NCBI GenBank assembly: GCA_017948555.1
Contig: JAFMYY010000006.1
Coordinates: 124,001 to 188,000, forward strand
Length of the DNA: 64,000 nt
Source of the DNA: Cesiribacteraceae bacterium YIM B00369
GTDB taxonomy: Bacteria; Bacteroidota; Bacteroidia; Cytophagales; Cyclobacteriaceae
Direction: 5' to 3'
Shown: one piece after another, positions 1-9,098 of the stretch
Layout of the letters: each line of letters starts with the position of its first letter
Position numbering within the stretch: position 1 is the stretch's first letter
Program-made: the position numbers and the translations under genes
The notes under the pieces: generated by a model
Seen by the model: the letters and a program-made list of their open reading frames with translations, nothing else
The model's database searches: none
Told to the model about the DNA's origin: nothing

Positions 1-2
1 TG

Positions 3-224
3 GCGGCCGGTTTACTCTTTCCTTACCGGAAAATTATGTTGCTGATACCACCTATTCCTATGCGGGCCCGTATCCTTGTTGTTTTATATGGTGCTTATAC
101 CATATATGCCGCCTTTCAGCGGTCGCCCGACGATAGTGTGGCACATGTTGCTCACCTGGGAGGAATGGTTGTTGGTTTTATTTTGTTAAAGATATGGGGC
201 GAAGACCGTAACCGATATCATTAA
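3..224 (+). CDS. Rhomboid family intramembrane serine protease, C-terminal part (gene enters from the left edge)
   Basis: The reading frame is open from the first bases of the window, so the start and the catalytic serine lie outside it. The visible 73 residues hold two hydrophobic segments and the motif AHVAHLGGMVVG, which carries the conserved rhomboid catalytic histidine in the last transmembrane helix. Rhomboids cleave membrane proteins inside the bilayer. The stop is 12 bases before a second, complete rhomboid gene, so the two probably form an operon. A short basic tail (GEDRNRYH) ends the protein. Family assignment is firm; the substrate is unknown. Confidence 0.85.
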   Translation, partial: AAGLLFPYRKIMLLIPPIPMRARILVVLYGAYTIYAAFQRSPDDSVAHVAHLGGMVVGFILLKIWGEDRNRYH

Positions 225-236
225 TTTGATCTGTCC

Positions 237-1172
237 ATGAATAGATTTGCTGAAGAACTAAGATTTGCCTTTAACAGGCCAGACAATGGACTGATCCGGA
301 TTATCCTGATCAATCTTATTGTATTTGCACTATTAATTGTGCTGCGGGTAGTACTTAACCTCTCCGGTGCTCAGGATGTATATGCCTGGATCATGAGCCA
401 GCTTATGCTCCCTTCGGATGTGCCTTCCTTCCTGGTGAAGCCGTGGACCCTTATTACCTATATGTTTACGCATACGGATTTCTTCCATATCCTTTTCAAT
501 ATGCTTTTCCTTTACTGGTTCGGGCAAATTGTAATGGACTACCTTGGGAGTAAGAAATTTGTGAATATATACGTGCTGGGTGGAATTGCAGGGGGCTTGT
601 TCTTTATTCTGATGTACAACCTGATTCCCTATTATCATAATCAGCTTGGGGTTCCTCTTTTAGGTGCATCGGCAGGAGTTTCTGCCATTATTGTGGCAGC
701 AGCCACTCTTGTGCCTAATCATTCCTTTATGCTCATGTTTATAGGGCCTGTTAAGATTAAATATATTGCCTTGTTTTATGTAATATTTAAATCATTTGCA
801 GGCCTTGACGGCCCTAATGCAGGAGGTGAACTGGCTCACCTTGGAGGTGCATTGGTAGGTTACCTGTATATAATACAGCTGCGGAACGGAACAGATATTG
901 GTGCCTGGATATCCGGCTTTATGGACTGGACTAAAGGCCTTTTCCAGCGGAAGCCGAAAATAAGGGTAACGCATAAACAAAAAAGCTATACCGGCAGCAG
1001 GGAAGATTATTCTCATGCCCGCACTGTTAAGAATGTTAAAAATAACAGCTCTACCCGCTCGGTTTCAGAGCAGGAGGAAGTTGATGCTATTCTGGATAAA
1101 ATATCGGAAAAAGGATACGAAAGCCTGAGCAAGGAAGAAAAGCAAAAGCTTTTTAATGCCAGTAAAAAATAA
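237..1172 (+). CDS. Rhomboid family intramembrane serine protease
   Basis: A 311-residue inner-membrane protease. Visible hallmarks are the HTDFFHILFN segment (His79, His84, Asn88), the serine motif GASAGV with catalytic Ser145, and AHLGGALVG with catalytic His201. About six hydrophobic segments lie between residues 20 and 215. The last ~90 residues are a basic, soluble tail ending in a short helical module (around VDAILDKISEKGYESLSKEE) that is often found on Bacteroidota rhomboids. It directly follows another rhomboid gene, a tandem arrangement common in this phylum. Substrate unknown. A hairpin terminator follows the stop. Confidence 0.93.
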   Translation: MNRFAEELRFAFNRPDNGLIRIILINLIVFALLIVLRVVLNLSGAQDVYAWIMSQLMLPSDVPSFLVKPWTLITYMFTHTDFFHILFNMLFLYWFGQIVMDYLGSKKFVNIYVLGGIAGGLFFILMYNLIPYYHNQLGVPLLGASAGVSAIIVAAATLVPNHSFMLMFIGPVKIKYIALFYVIFKSFAGLDGPNAGGELAHLGGALVGYLYIIQLRNGTDIGAWISGFMDWTKGLFQRKPKIRVTHKQKSYTGSREDYSHARTVKNVKNNSSTRSVSEQEEVDAILDKISEKGYESLSKEEKQKLFNASKK

Positions 1173-1220
1173 GTGGAAGAAGTTCCTGTAACTGAATTAT
1201 ACTGTACTATTTGTATAAGG

Positions 1221-1252
1221 AAAGCCTGTTAGTGATAGCAGGCTTTTTTTGT
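1221..1252 (+). terminator. Rho-independent terminator after the rhomboid pair
   Basis: AAAGCCTG and CAGGCTTT form a perfect 8-bp stem with a 10-nt loop, followed by a run of T. It sits 49 bases after the rhomboid stop and just before the end of the convergent membrane-protein gene, so it marks the operon end. Confidence 0.8.
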
Positions 1253-1253
1253 T

Positions 1254-1697
1254 TTACAGGTATAGCATAATGAGCAGGAAAAGAAATATAGTCCGTAAAC
1301 TCCAGCCAATGGTGCGGAACCAGTTGAGCCTTACAAGCTTTTTAAGGAGAGCCGGTTTATAACCTTCTTTTTCAAGTTTTCTGTGTAAAGGCACTTCCTT
1401 GGCGAATGTTACCAGCCATATCACCAGCAGGCAGGCAAAGGCAGCGTAATTCAGGTATTCCATTACAGAAAAAGACAGGGGAGTAAGGAGCAGCCATCCG
1501 GCAAATAATAGTTCCCCCAGCATTAGCGGTACTACTATCCAGGCAATTTTACTTACATGATGCTGCTGATAGGCGAGGCATTCATTTTTGCCTATAAGCT
1601 TAAAGCCCGGGTACTGCACCAGCTGTACCAGCCATATAAGGCCGGTAAGCATGGCAGAAAAAGTAAGGTTGAGCAGCAGGAGAGCAGGTAACGACAT
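1254..1697 (-). CDS. Integral membrane protein of unknown function (147 aa)
   Basis: A small, very hydrophobic protein with about four predicted transmembrane segments: near residues 4-26, 52-72, 82-102 and 126-146. The loop between the first two carries polar residues (QYPGFKLIGKNECLAYQQHH), and a basic loop (KEVPLHRKLEKEGYKP) precedes the last segment. The pattern resembles small DUF-type membrane families of Bacteroidota, but I do not recognise the family. It lies 48 bases downstream of rlmN in the same direction and could be co-transcribed with it. It ends against the terminator of the rhomboid pair. Confidence 0.75.
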   Translation of the reverse strand: MSLPALLLLNLTFSAMLTGLIWLVQLVQYPGFKLIGKNECLAYQQHHVSKIAWIVVPLMLGELLFAGWLLLTPLSFSVMEYLNYAAFACLLVIWLVTFAKEVPLHRKLEKEGYKPALLKKLVRLNWFRTIGWSLRTIFLFLLIMLYL

Positions 1698-1745
1698 GGC
1701 TGAATTCTGTTTCCGTGAAAATACAGGGATTAAGGAATGGGCAAA

Positions 1746-2816
1746 TCAGGCAGTAGCCTCTTCCTTATTACGGTTTGCCAATTGCCCGCAGGCGGCGTCA
1801 ATATCTTTTCCGCGGCTGCGGCGCACATGTACATTTACACCTTTATTGCGGAGGTAATTACTGAACTTATCCAGACGGTCTTCTTCCGTATTTATAAAGT
1901 CAGCCTCTTTTATCGGGTTGTATTCTATGATGTTTACCATGCTTGGCACTTTTTTAGTGAAGCGGTAAAGTTCTTCGGCATCCTGGAGGGTGTCGTTAAA
2001 GTTATAGAATACAATATATTCGAAGGTGATTTTATTCTTCGTCTTCTGGTAGAAATACTGCAAAGCTTCGGCCAGGGCTTCCAGAGTATTGCTTTCGTTA
2101 ATAGGCATAATCTGGTTGCGCTTTACATCATTGGCTGCGTGCAGCGAGAGTGCGAGGTTGAACTTTACATCATCATCGGCCAGTTTTTTAATCATTTTGG
2201 CAATGCCGGCTGTAGATACTGTAATCCGCTTTGGCGACATACCTAAGCCTTCAGGTGAGGTTATGTGCTCAATGGATTTTAAAACATTGGCATAGTTCAG
2301 CAGCGGTTCACCCATGCCCATATAAACAATATTGGTAAGAGGAGTGCTGTAGTTTTGCTCTGCCATATCGCGGATGGCTACTACCTGGTCGTAAATTTCG
2401 GAGGCATCTAAATTGCGCTTGCGGTCCATATAGCCGGTTGCACAGAATTTGCAGGTAAGCGAGCAGCCTACCTGGCTCGACACACAGGCAGTCATCCTGT
2501 CATCGGCAGGAATCAATACACCTTCCACCAGGTGAGTGTCGTGGAGGCGAAAAGCTGATTTTATGGTTCTGTCGGAGCTGATCTGCTGATTGGCAACAGC
2601 CACAGGGCGGATACAAAAATGTTCCTTTAGCTGCTCCCGTAATGCAACGGACAGGTTGGTCATTTCATCGAAGCTGCGGGCAGATTTTTTCCAGAGCCAT
2701 TCATAAATCTGCTTAGCCCGGAATGGTTTTTCACCCAAAGAAACAAGGGCTTCTTTGATCTGCTCCGGGCTTAATAACCGGATATCTTTTTGTTTTTGTA
2801 TGGCTGTGCTTGTCAT
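1746..2816 (-). CDS. rlmN: 23S rRNA/tRNA adenine-C2 methyltransferase RlmN
   Basis: A radical SAM enzyme that methylates C2 of A2503 in 23S rRNA and A37 of some tRNAs. The protein has 356 residues, normal for the family. The cluster motif CX3CX2C is Cys118, Cys122 and Cys125 (GCSLTCKFCATG). The GMGEPLLNY SAM-binding segment follows. The C-terminal cysteine in AACGQLA (Cys343) matches the mono-thiol methyl carrier of this family. The start codon lies just inside a Bacteroidota-type -7 box, so the mRNA may have almost no leader. Confidence 0.97.
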   Translation of the reverse strand: MTSTAIQKQKDIRLLSPEQIKEALVSLGEKPFRAKQIYEWLWKKSARSFDEMTNLSVALREQLKEHFCIRPVAVANQQISSDRTIKSAFRLHDTHLVEGVLIPADDRMTACVSSQVGCSLTCKFCATGYMDRKRNLDASEIYDQVVAIRDMAEQNYSTPLTNIVYMGMGEPLLNYANVLKSIEHITSPEGLGMSPKRITVSTAGIAKMIKKLADDDVKFNLALSLHAANDVKRNQIMPINESNTLEALAEALQYFYQKTKNKITFEYIVFYNFNDTLQDAEELYRFTKKVPSMVNIIEYNPIKEADFINTEEDRLDKFSNYLRNKGVNVHVRRSRGKDIDAACGQLANRNKEEATA

Positions 2817-2820
2817 ATTG

Positions 2821-2850
2821 CAAATATAGCTTTTTTTGTTATGCTAACAG
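2821..2850 (-). promoter_or_regulatory. Possible rlmN promoter
   Basis: Read on the minus strand, TATATTTG fits the Bacteroidota -7 consensus TAnnTTTG. Nineteen bases upstream stands CTG where consensus is TTG. The box is only 4 bases from the rlmN ATG, which would give a near-leaderless transcript. Confidence 0.4.
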
Positions 2851-2996
2851 GCTGTTCCTGCTACAGGGCAAAGTACGGAGTGCCGTTTTAAGCAGCCTGC
2901 TTTTGTGCCCACTGCGTTAATGCCTCTGTTTTAGCAGATTTACAACAGCATCCTGAAGAAAAACGTTCTGTTGCCTGCCGGCGGGGAAGAGGAAAA

Positions 2997-4238
2997 CTAT
3001 TTACAATATTTTTTTAACTGGCTTGCGGCCTCCCTGGAGCCGTGTTTTTTTGCTTCTTTCCATTTTTTGCAGGCTTCTCCGGAGCGGCCTTCCTTGCGGA
3101 AGGTGTTCCCCATCAGGAAATGAGCCTCAGGTGCTTCAGGGCGAAGAAATATGGCCCATTTAAGAGCCGATTGAGCTTCCCTGAACATGCCCAGTTCGGA
3201 ATAGGTAAGTCCAAGCCGGCAGTGGAGCTGGTAATGGCTCTCCGGAGTTCTGCGGGGATCTACCGCAAGCGCATAGGCTTTTCCGTAGAGGTTCTGGTAT
3301 TCCATTATTACAATATCGCTGGCCTCCCGGTAGTATTCAAGGGCCTTTTTATGCTCACCAAGATTATAGAAAAGCCTGGCAATGCCTAAGCGGGCTTCAA
3401 TGGTATAAGGCTCAGCTTTAATTACCTCAGTATAGGCACTGATGGCATGTGGGTAATCCGGAATCATTTCGTAGCTGCTCACCAGTTTTGCAAAAGTTAA
3501 GGCATCGTACTCCGGCTTATTGTCGGCCAGGAGCTGGAATCCTGCTGCGGCCTGCCGGTAATTTCTTTGCTCATAATTTTGATTTGCTTCCTCTTCAATC
3601 GTATTAAAAATATTTTGCCTCAGGTGGCCGGCATCATAGGAAATGTTGTGCTGCTCATCTATCGTTTTAAGCAGTTTAAGGGATTGTTCATAGTTTCTTT
3701 GCATGAACAGCTCCTCTGCTTCCTTATAAATGCCTGCTGCCAGCTCATCCTGCCTTGCCCGCACCTGCTCCTGGTGGTAAGACTGGTAGCTGGTAAGGCC
3801 AAAAACCACCAGTGCAAGGGCTATAATTATACCAAATGCCCAGGCAGTAGCTACCAGGTTTTTTTTACTGGTTACAGCAGGTCTTGGCCCGCTTGCCTGC
3901 CAGTTGCCCCTGCTCCTCCTGCGGGCCCTCTGCTGTGGCGACTCGTAGGCATACGGTGGGGGACTGGTGTAGGTAGTGTAAGTGGCTTTAGCTGTTTCCT
4001 GCTTAAATGCGGCATAGGCCAGTGAATGGTCGTGCTGCGCTTTTCTTTGTGGATCGCGGAGGATGTGGTAAGCATGGCTGATTTCCTTGAAGCGCTCCTC
4101 TGCATAGGCGTTGTCAGGGTTTTTATCAGGATGATACCGCAGTGCCAGTTTACGATAAGCTTCCTTTATTTCTCTCTGCGATGCGCTTTGGCTGATGCCT
4201 AATATGTGGTAATAATTGGTCACCCTGTTTTTTTGCAA
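2997..4238 (-). CDS. J-domain, single-pass membrane, TPR-repeat protein
   Basis: A 413-residue protein with three parts. Residues ~8-75 are a J domain with the HPD motif (RYHPDKNPD), which in DnaJ proteins stimulates the ATPase of Hsp70 (DnaK). A proline/arginine-rich linker leads to one transmembrane helix near residues 128-150. The remaining ~250 residues are helical TPR-like repeats (e.g. [31 protein letters not shown]). By the positive-inside rule the J domain is likely cytoplasmic and the TPR part periplasmic. It lacks the zinc fingers and substrate domain of DnaJ, so it is not the general chaperone. Its role, perhaps recruiting DnaK to the membrane, is inferred. Confidence 0.85.
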   Translation of the reverse strand: MQKNRVTNYYHILGISQSASQREIKEAYRKLALRYHPDKNPDNAYAEERFKEISHAYHILRDPQRKAQHDHSLAYAAFKQETAKATYTTYTSPPPYAYESPQQRARRRSRGNWQASGPRPAVTSKKNLVATAWAFGIIIALALVVFGLTSYQSYHQEQVRARQDELAAGIYKEAEELFMQRNYEQSLKLLKTIDEQHNISYDAGHLRQNIFNTIEEEANQNYEQRNYRQAAAGFQLLADNKPEYDALTFAKLVSSYEMIPDYPHAISAYTEVIKAEPYTIEARLGIARLFYNLGEHKKALEYYREASDIVIMEYQNLYGKAYALAVDPRRTPESHYQLHCRLGLTYSELGMFREAQSALKWAIFLRPEAPEAHFLMGNTFRKEGRSGEACKKWKEAKKHGSREAASQLKKYCK

Positions 4239-4428
4239 TTGAAGTTTGGCTTCCTGAAAAGGTTATTTGTCTGTCCTGGGGCGGTAGCGTTTAAACTTTC
4301 TGATTTATTATAATTCCAAAAGCAGGGAAATTGTTCCGCATTCCTGTAATTGGTTTTGCAGAAGGGTACAGAACTTCTTTCTCCGCCTCCATTCCTGTAA
4401 AGACTGAATTGCGGAATGGTACAGATTT

Positions 4429-5565
4429 TTATTGTAACATTGAGAGGGCTGCATCCAGGTAAAGATACACATCTTTTGGGTGATTGTTAAGGTACTCCGG
4501 ATCCCTTTCGTGCCCCAGGCGAACGACTACTGCATTTTTATGTGGCAGTATAAAAATATACTGACCAAGAATGCCTCTTGCATAAGGAATCTGCTGCCCT
4601 TTGTAGTTTAATGTCCACCAGTGGTAACCATAAAAATCCACCTCACTGCCATCTTCTATACTGCTTAGGTGGCTGGCAGGGCTTAGGGCTTCCTGCAGGA
4701 ATTTTTCGGATATTAGCTGCTTTCCGTTCCATGATCCCCCATTTAATACCAGCTGGCCCAGCCGTGCAAAGTCGCGGGCATTTGAGTTAAAGCAGCAATA
4801 TGCTTTTTCTATACCATTAGCATTGTCGAGGCTCCACAGGGCAGGGGCAGATGTGCCAAGTGGCTTCCATAGTTTCTCTGATGCATATTCACTTACACTT
4901 TTACCTGTTGCCTTTTCAAGAATCATTGCCAGTACCTGAGTATTGCCACTTAAATAGTTCCATACCTTACCCGGAGTTTCCACAACTTTTAGGTTATGGA
5001 TCAGTTCAGGAATATTATTTCCATAATATGCTTTTGTAGTAACGGAAAACGGGCTGCCATAACTTTCGTCCCAATCAAGGCCGCTGCTCATGGTAAGGAG
5101 GTGGCGGATGCTGAGAGAGGCATTGTTCCCTTTTTCAAAAGAAGGAATATAGCGCCCGGCAGGTTCGTCAAGACTTTTGATGTGGCCCTCCTCCAGGGCA
5201 ATTCCCACCAGCAGCCCAACTATGCTTTTGGCCATGGAGAAGGAATTGGAATAGCTCTTTTTGTGGTAGCCATCCCAGTATTCCTCATACAGGATTTCCC
5301 CGTCCCGGGCAACCAGGAAAGCGACCGGTTTGTAGCTTTCTATCTGCTGCCTCAGGTTTTTATCTAAGGCCGGTGTTTTAGCCTCTTTGCTTACGGTCCA
5401 TTCAGCTACCGTTCCGTTTAATACCTCGCGGTTTTCAAAAATGGTGTAATCGTCAATATCGGCAGTATAGTAAGTGAGTGCATTCCGCAGGTAATCAGGG
5501 GCAATGGCATAGGCAATGAGCAGTATGAACACCACAGCGGATAATATCTTTATAAGCTTGTTCAT
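4429..5565 (-). CDS. Serine hydrolase of the class C beta-lactamase/penicillin-binding fold
   Basis: A 378-residue protein with an N-terminal signal anchor (residues 4-22). The catalytic SxxK tetrad is Ser110-Met-Ala-Lys113 in SFSMAKSIVG, and the second motif is Tyr204 in WNYLSGN. This family includes esterases, D-aminopeptidases and 6-aminohexanoate-dimer hydrolases as well as AmpC. The segment GYHWWTLNYKG and the overall spacing are closer to the 6-aminohexanoate hydrolase/esterase branch than to true beta-lactamases. The active site should face the periplasm. Substrate unknown; there is no reason to call it a resistance gene. It stands alone between two gaps. Confidence 0.85.
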   Translation of the reverse strand: MNKLIKILSAVVFILLIAYAIAPDYLRNALTYYTADIDDYTIFENREVLNGTVAEWTVSKEAKTPALDKNLRQQIESYKPVAFLVARDGEILYEEYWDGYHKKSYSNSFSMAKSIVGLLVGIALEEGHIKSLDEPAGRYIPSFEKGNNASLSIRHLLTMSSGLDWDESYGSPFSVTTKAYYGNNIPELIHNLKVVETPGKVWNYLSGNTQVLAMILEKATGKSVSEYASEKLWKPLGTSAPALWSLDNANGIEKAYCCFNSNARDFARLGQLVLNGGSWNGKQLISEKFLQEALSPASHLSSIEDGSEVDFYGYHWWTLNYKGQQIPYARGILGQYIFILPHKNAVVVRLGHERDPEYLNNHPKDVYLYLDAALSMLQ

Positions 5566-5677
5566 GCTTTAATATTTGAAGTACTTCTACAGGTATGCAG
5601 CTTCTGCCTCTTCTTTTTGAGAAGGGCGGAAATTAAGATAAGCAATATTAAGGGAAGGCAGACAGTTTCCGGAGATT

Positions 5678-6445
5678 TTATTTTTCAGGGGACTCAGCAG
5701 GGGAATTATTCCGGGCAAGTCTCCGGAGGCAGAAGTACTGGAGATTATGCTTTCTTCCTGTAGAAGCAGAAAAGCCCCATATTACCTCGCTTGCGCCATT
5801 GAATATTTCATTTTTCAGATCGCGCTGAGTATTTACCACCACATTTCCATCCAGTAAAACGGTAATTCTATTATCTGCAGGGTTCCAGCTGAAAACAAAG
5901 TCATGGAGGCGGTTATCCTCAAGGTTGAAGTCCGGATTATCCTGTGGCCAGTAGGTGGAGTGCCGGCTTGAGCCGTTTTCCAGCCATGCAATATGGTCGT
6001 GTGCAGGGTCATTCTGCCGTAAATTCTGGTAGGTGTCAAACTCAATAGCTACCGAAGGAGATATGCAGGTTCCGTAAGGGCTCCCAGGATTCCACCGGCC
6101 ATAGCCCATACATTCACCCCAGGTGCCAAACGCATTCAGTCCGCGCGGGTCATTATGGATCATAAAGGTTATTCCATCAGCGCCTTCTTCTTTCTCTCCA
6201 AAAAAAATATCAAAGCCAATCCGGAATGGAACATCCAGGTTTAAGGGGGTGGTATAAAATGCCAGCCCTTCAGCATAAGCAGAGTCCGCTGTGAGCAGGA
6301 TGCAGTCCTGATCCATATGCGTTGCCTGCCCCTGCAGCGAAAATTGCCCGCTGGCAGGAATTGCCTGTACCAGCACTAAGATAAAGAATGCAGCGGCTCT
6401 GAACATGGCATATTCGTTTAGCAGATAACATCTTTTATTGCGCAT
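5678..6445 (-). CDS. Secreted L-type (legume-like) lectin domain protein
   Basis: A 255-residue exported protein. The signal peptide is the hydrophobic stretch after Met14 (FRAAAFFILVLVQAIPASG), so Met14 may be the true start. The rest is one legume-lectin/ConA-like beta sandwich: GADGITFMIHND, a glycine-rich loop with GECMGYG, the metal-site strand SVAIEFDTYQN, then DPAHDHIAW and a late VLLDGNVV strand. These are the signature strands of L-type lectins, with acidic and Asn residues that bind Ca/Mn in plant relatives. It probably binds glycans outside the cell. No T9SS or lipoprotein signal is visible. It is monocistronic by position. Confidence 0.85.
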   Translation of the reverse strand: MRNKRCYLLNEYAMFRAAAFFILVLVQAIPASGQFSLQGQATHMDQDCILLTADSAYAEGLAFYTTPLNLDVPFRIGFDIFFGEKEEGADGITFMIHNDPRGLNAFGTWGECMGYGRWNPGSPYGTCISPSVAIEFDTYQNLRQNDPAHDHIAWLENGSSRHSTYWPQDNPDFNLEDNRLHDFVFSWNPADNRITVLLDGNVVVNTQRDLKNEIFNGASEVIWGFSASTGRKHNLQYFCLRRLARNNSPAESPEK

Positions 6446-6675
6446 TGTTGCCGGTGTTTAACTGAAATATAAGCCTGTGTATGGGGAAGATATTGTTAAT
6501 TTGGGTCGATGTTATAACGCTTATGGAAATTTTACGTTCTTTGCAGGTGGTAAAGCCAGGTTTGGCTGCCCGTGAATTAACTGTCGGTTAAATAAAAGTA
6601 TGCGGGCAGTTTATAAAAGCAACGAAAGAAATTACTTTAAATAAATTGTTGAAAGTTGAAAAGCAAGGTCAAATT

Positions 6676-7395
6676 ATGAAATTCCTGTACATATTTCCTC
6701 ATCCGGATGATGAATCTTTCGGTCCTGCTGCAGCCATGCACCAGCAGCTGGAACAGGGTCATGAGGTCCATTTGCTTACCCTTACCAAAGGGGGAGCCAC
6801 AAAAAAAAGGGAAGCCCTGGGCCTTACCATTGCCGAAATGGGAGAGGTACGGCTTAAGGAAATGAAAGAAGTGGAAAAAACACTGGGGCTTAGCAGTATG
6901 GAAGTGCTTGATTTTCCCGACAGTGGACTAAAAGAACTTGATCCGCGGGAAATTGAGGATGCCGTAAGAAGGCATATCAGTAAGCTCCGGCCCCACATAG
7001 TCGTATCCTATCCTGTGCATGGCATAAGTGGTTTTCACGATCACCTGATTATGCATTATGTGGCCAAGAGGGTATTTTTACAGATGAAAGATGAAGGTGC
7101 AGACTACCTTAAACGCCTCGCCTTTTTTACCCTTCCCGACAGCGGTGCCGACAGCCTGCAAAATGGTGAATTCAGGATGAAGCGATCGGCACCTGAAGAA
7201 ATTAGTTGCATACTCCCCCTGAGGCCGCAGGACAAAAAAATGTTAAAGGATTGCCTCAACTGTTACACAACCTATCAGGATACAATTGAAGAAGTCGGGG
7301 TGATGGAAAAAATTGGCGATAATGTTCATTTTGAAATATTCGGTGAAAGTTTTGCCACTCCTCTTGATAATCTTGCCGGGGGAATTAAGGATTGA
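6676..7395 (+). CDS. PIG-L/LmbE family deacetylase
   Basis: A zinc-dependent deacetylase-like enzyme of about 239 residues. The signature PHPDDE (His9 to Glu13) at the N-terminus provides the metal ligands and catalytic Asp; a second metal-ligand segment, HGISGFHDHL, lies near residue 115. Family members remove N-acetyl groups from sugar conjugates such as GlcNAc-PI, mycothiol or bacillithiol precursors. The N-terminus differs from BshB1, so a bacillithiol role is not assumed. The ATG at 6676 is chosen rather than an upstream TTG at 6646, because the hydrophobic first strand starts directly with MKFLYIFPHPDDE. Confidence 0.88.
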   Translation: MKFLYIFPHPDDESFGPAAAMHQQLEQGHEVHLLTLTKGGATKKREALGLTIAEMGEVRLKEMKEVEKTLGLSSMEVLDFPDSGLKELDPREIEDAVRRHISKLRPHIVVSYPVHGISGFHDHLIMHYVAKRVFLQMKDEGADYLKRLAFFTLPDSGADSLQNGEFRMKRSAPEEISCILPLRPQDKKMLKDCLNCYTTYQDTIEEVGVMEKIGDNVHFEIFGESFATPLDNLAGGIKD

Positions 7396-7470
7396 GAAAT
7401 AGATTCGAAGAATCAGGAGGCAGGAATCGGGGCAGAACAACAGTATATTACATTTTTAACCCATTAACCT

Positions 7471-7743
7471 ATGACACCACGGATAGAAATTAATTATTGC
7501 ACCCAGTGCCGCTGGCTGATGCGTGCTGCCTGGATGGCCCAGGAACTTTTAACAACCTTTGAAACAGAACTGGGGGAAGTAGCTCTGGTTCCTGGAACCG
7601 GAGGCGTTTTTGATGTCCGGCTTGATGGGGACCTTATTTACTCCAGGAAAGAGGAGGGCCGTTTCCCGGAGTCGAAGGAGCTGAAACAACTGGTAAGAGA
7701 CCGGATATCTCCTGACAGGTCGCTGGGGCATAGCGACAGGTGA
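7471..7743 (+). CDS. SelT/SelW/SelH (Rdx) family thioredoxin-like protein
   Basis: A 90-residue protein of the Rdx family. The redox motif is CxxC (Cys10 and Cys13 in YCTQCRW), with cysteine where eukaryotic relatives carry selenocysteine. The following segment ELGEVALVPGTGGVFDV fits the family pattern of a helix, then a strand with a GxxGxFDV turn. Bacterial members are small cytoplasmic thiol proteins with no well-defined partner. It lies between the PIG-L gene and ywbE on the same strand, with gaps of 75 and 72 bases. Confidence 0.88.
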   Translation: MTPRIEINYCTQCRWLMRAAWMAQELLTTFETELGEVALVPGTGGVFDVRLDGDLIYSRKEEGRFPESKELKQLVRDRISPDRSLGHSDR

Positions 7744-7815
7744 GCAGACCCATAGTTTTTACAGGAACTGCAGATGACTTATATTAGCAGGCGAAATTTT
7801 AAATAAGAAAAAGGA

Positions 7816-8013
7816 ATGAGCGGAAAAAAGCGGGCAGAAATTAAACCGGGATTACGGGTGAAGATTGTATTAAAACAGGACCAGCGGACCGGCAAGCTTA
7901 CCGAAGGAGTGGTGAAGGATATACTTACCAACTCACCTGACCACCCTCATGGTATTAAAGTCCGCCTGCAGGACGGCCAGGTAGGAAGAGTGAAGGAAAT
8001 TATTCCGGAATAG
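7816..8013 (+). CDS. YwbE family protein
   Basis: A 65-residue basic protein matching the YwbE family along its whole length: an initial IKPGLRVKIVLKQDQRTGKLTEG block, then VKDILTNSPDHPHGIKVRL and a final GQVGRVKEI. The fold looks like a small beta barrel. Function is not known; the basic, barrel-like character would suit RNA or ribosome binding, which is inference only. An AAGGA lies just upstream of the ATG, one of the few Shine-Dalgarno-like sites here. Confidence 0.9.
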   Translation: MSGKKRAEIKPGLRVKIVLKQDQRTGKLTEGVVKDILTNSPDHPHGIKVRLQDGQVGRVKEIIPE

Positions 8014-8204
8014 CTTTTACACCTGCAACAGGCATAAAGGAAGTCCGGCCATGAATTTCCTTCGGGGCAGGGGGAGGGCTTCAGCTCTGCTGAATAACAG
8101 CGCCTGACATAGCGCTTCAGGAAAGAAAGCCGGATTGAAAGCAATTGCATTATTTTTTAACAATTAGCGGCCTTCCTGGTGTTCCATATAAAAAAACACC
8201 TGCT

Positions 8205-8951
8205 ATGGTAGAAGGAGAAAAGAAAATATGGATAGGTACCTCCGGCTGGCATTACCCGCACTGGAAGGGGGCTTTCTATCCTTCCGGTATGCAGCCCCGC
8301 GACTATATGAATCATTACCTGCAGTATTTCCGGATTGTAGAGATCAATAATTCTTTTTACCGGCTTCCTTCCCCCGAAACTTTTGCTGCCTGGCGGACCT
8401 CAGTGCCTGATGATTTTATCTTTTCTTTAAAGGCCAGCAGGTTTATCACCCACATGAAAAAGCTGAAAGACCCCGCACAATCGCTGGAAAGATTTATGCA
8501 TAATGCAGGCTTCCTGGAAGAAAAGCTGGGCCCTGTTCTCTTTCAGCTGCCACCCTCCTGGAAGCTGAATCTTGAAAGGCTACGTGAATTTCTGGAAGTG
8601 CTGCCCTCATGGCATCGCTATACTTTTGAGTTCCGCCACCCGGGCTGGTACGATGAGCGGGTATATGACCTTTTGAAGCAGTACAATATTTCTTTCTGTA
8701 TTTACGAACTGGCCCGTCATTTATCGCCGGTGCAGCTTACTTCCGATATTGTGTATGTAAGGCTGCACGGTCCGGGGGATAAATACGAAGGCAGTTACCC
8801 TGATCACATATTACAGGAGTGGGCGCACCAGGCGAGGGAGTGGAGGGCGCAGGGGAGAGAGGTTTATATTTATTTTGATAATGATCAGTACGGATATGCC
8901 GCTTTTAATGCCCGTACCTTAAATGCAATGGTGCAGAATGAACAAAGCTGA
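8205..8951 (+). CDS. DUF72 (YecE-like) protein
   Basis: A 248-residue TIM-barrel-like protein of the DUF72 family. Visible family motifs are IGTSGWHYPHWKGAFYP at the start, EINNSFYRLP, FSLKASRFITHMKKL, GPVLFQLPP, FEFRHPGWY, and a late YVRLHGP and YIYFDNDQYGYA. The enzymatic role of the family is unknown. An in-frame TTG exists at 8145, but the ATG at 8205 places the conserved first strand near the N-terminus and is preferred. Confidence 0.92.
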   Translation: MVEGEKKIWIGTSGWHYPHWKGAFYPSGMQPRDYMNHYLQYFRIVEINNSFYRLPSPETFAAWRTSVPDDFIFSLKASRFITHMKKLKDPAQSLERFMHNAGFLEEKLGPVLFQLPPSWKLNLERLREFLEVLPSWHRYTFEFRHPGWYDERVYDLLKQYNISFCIYELARHLSPVQLTSDIVYVRLHGPGDKYEGSYPDHILQEWAHQAREWRAQGREVYIYFDNDQYGYAAFNARTLNAMVQNEQS

Positions 8952-9098
8952 GTCAATACTGCCAAAGCATTTGATTTAAATGAATTGCTGTGTTGGCAGG
9001 GTCATTCTTTTCCTTTTAAGTCTGAAGGCCCCCGGGTTAAGTGGATTCGGGGCTGTATGAGCTTTCGGTCAGGGATTTAGAAACTTACTTTTAATGAG

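Noticed and set aside
4429-5565. Antibiotic-resistance beta-lactamase
   Set aside because: Only the general fold and SxxK/Tyr motifs are present; the rest fits esterase or amidohydrolase branches.
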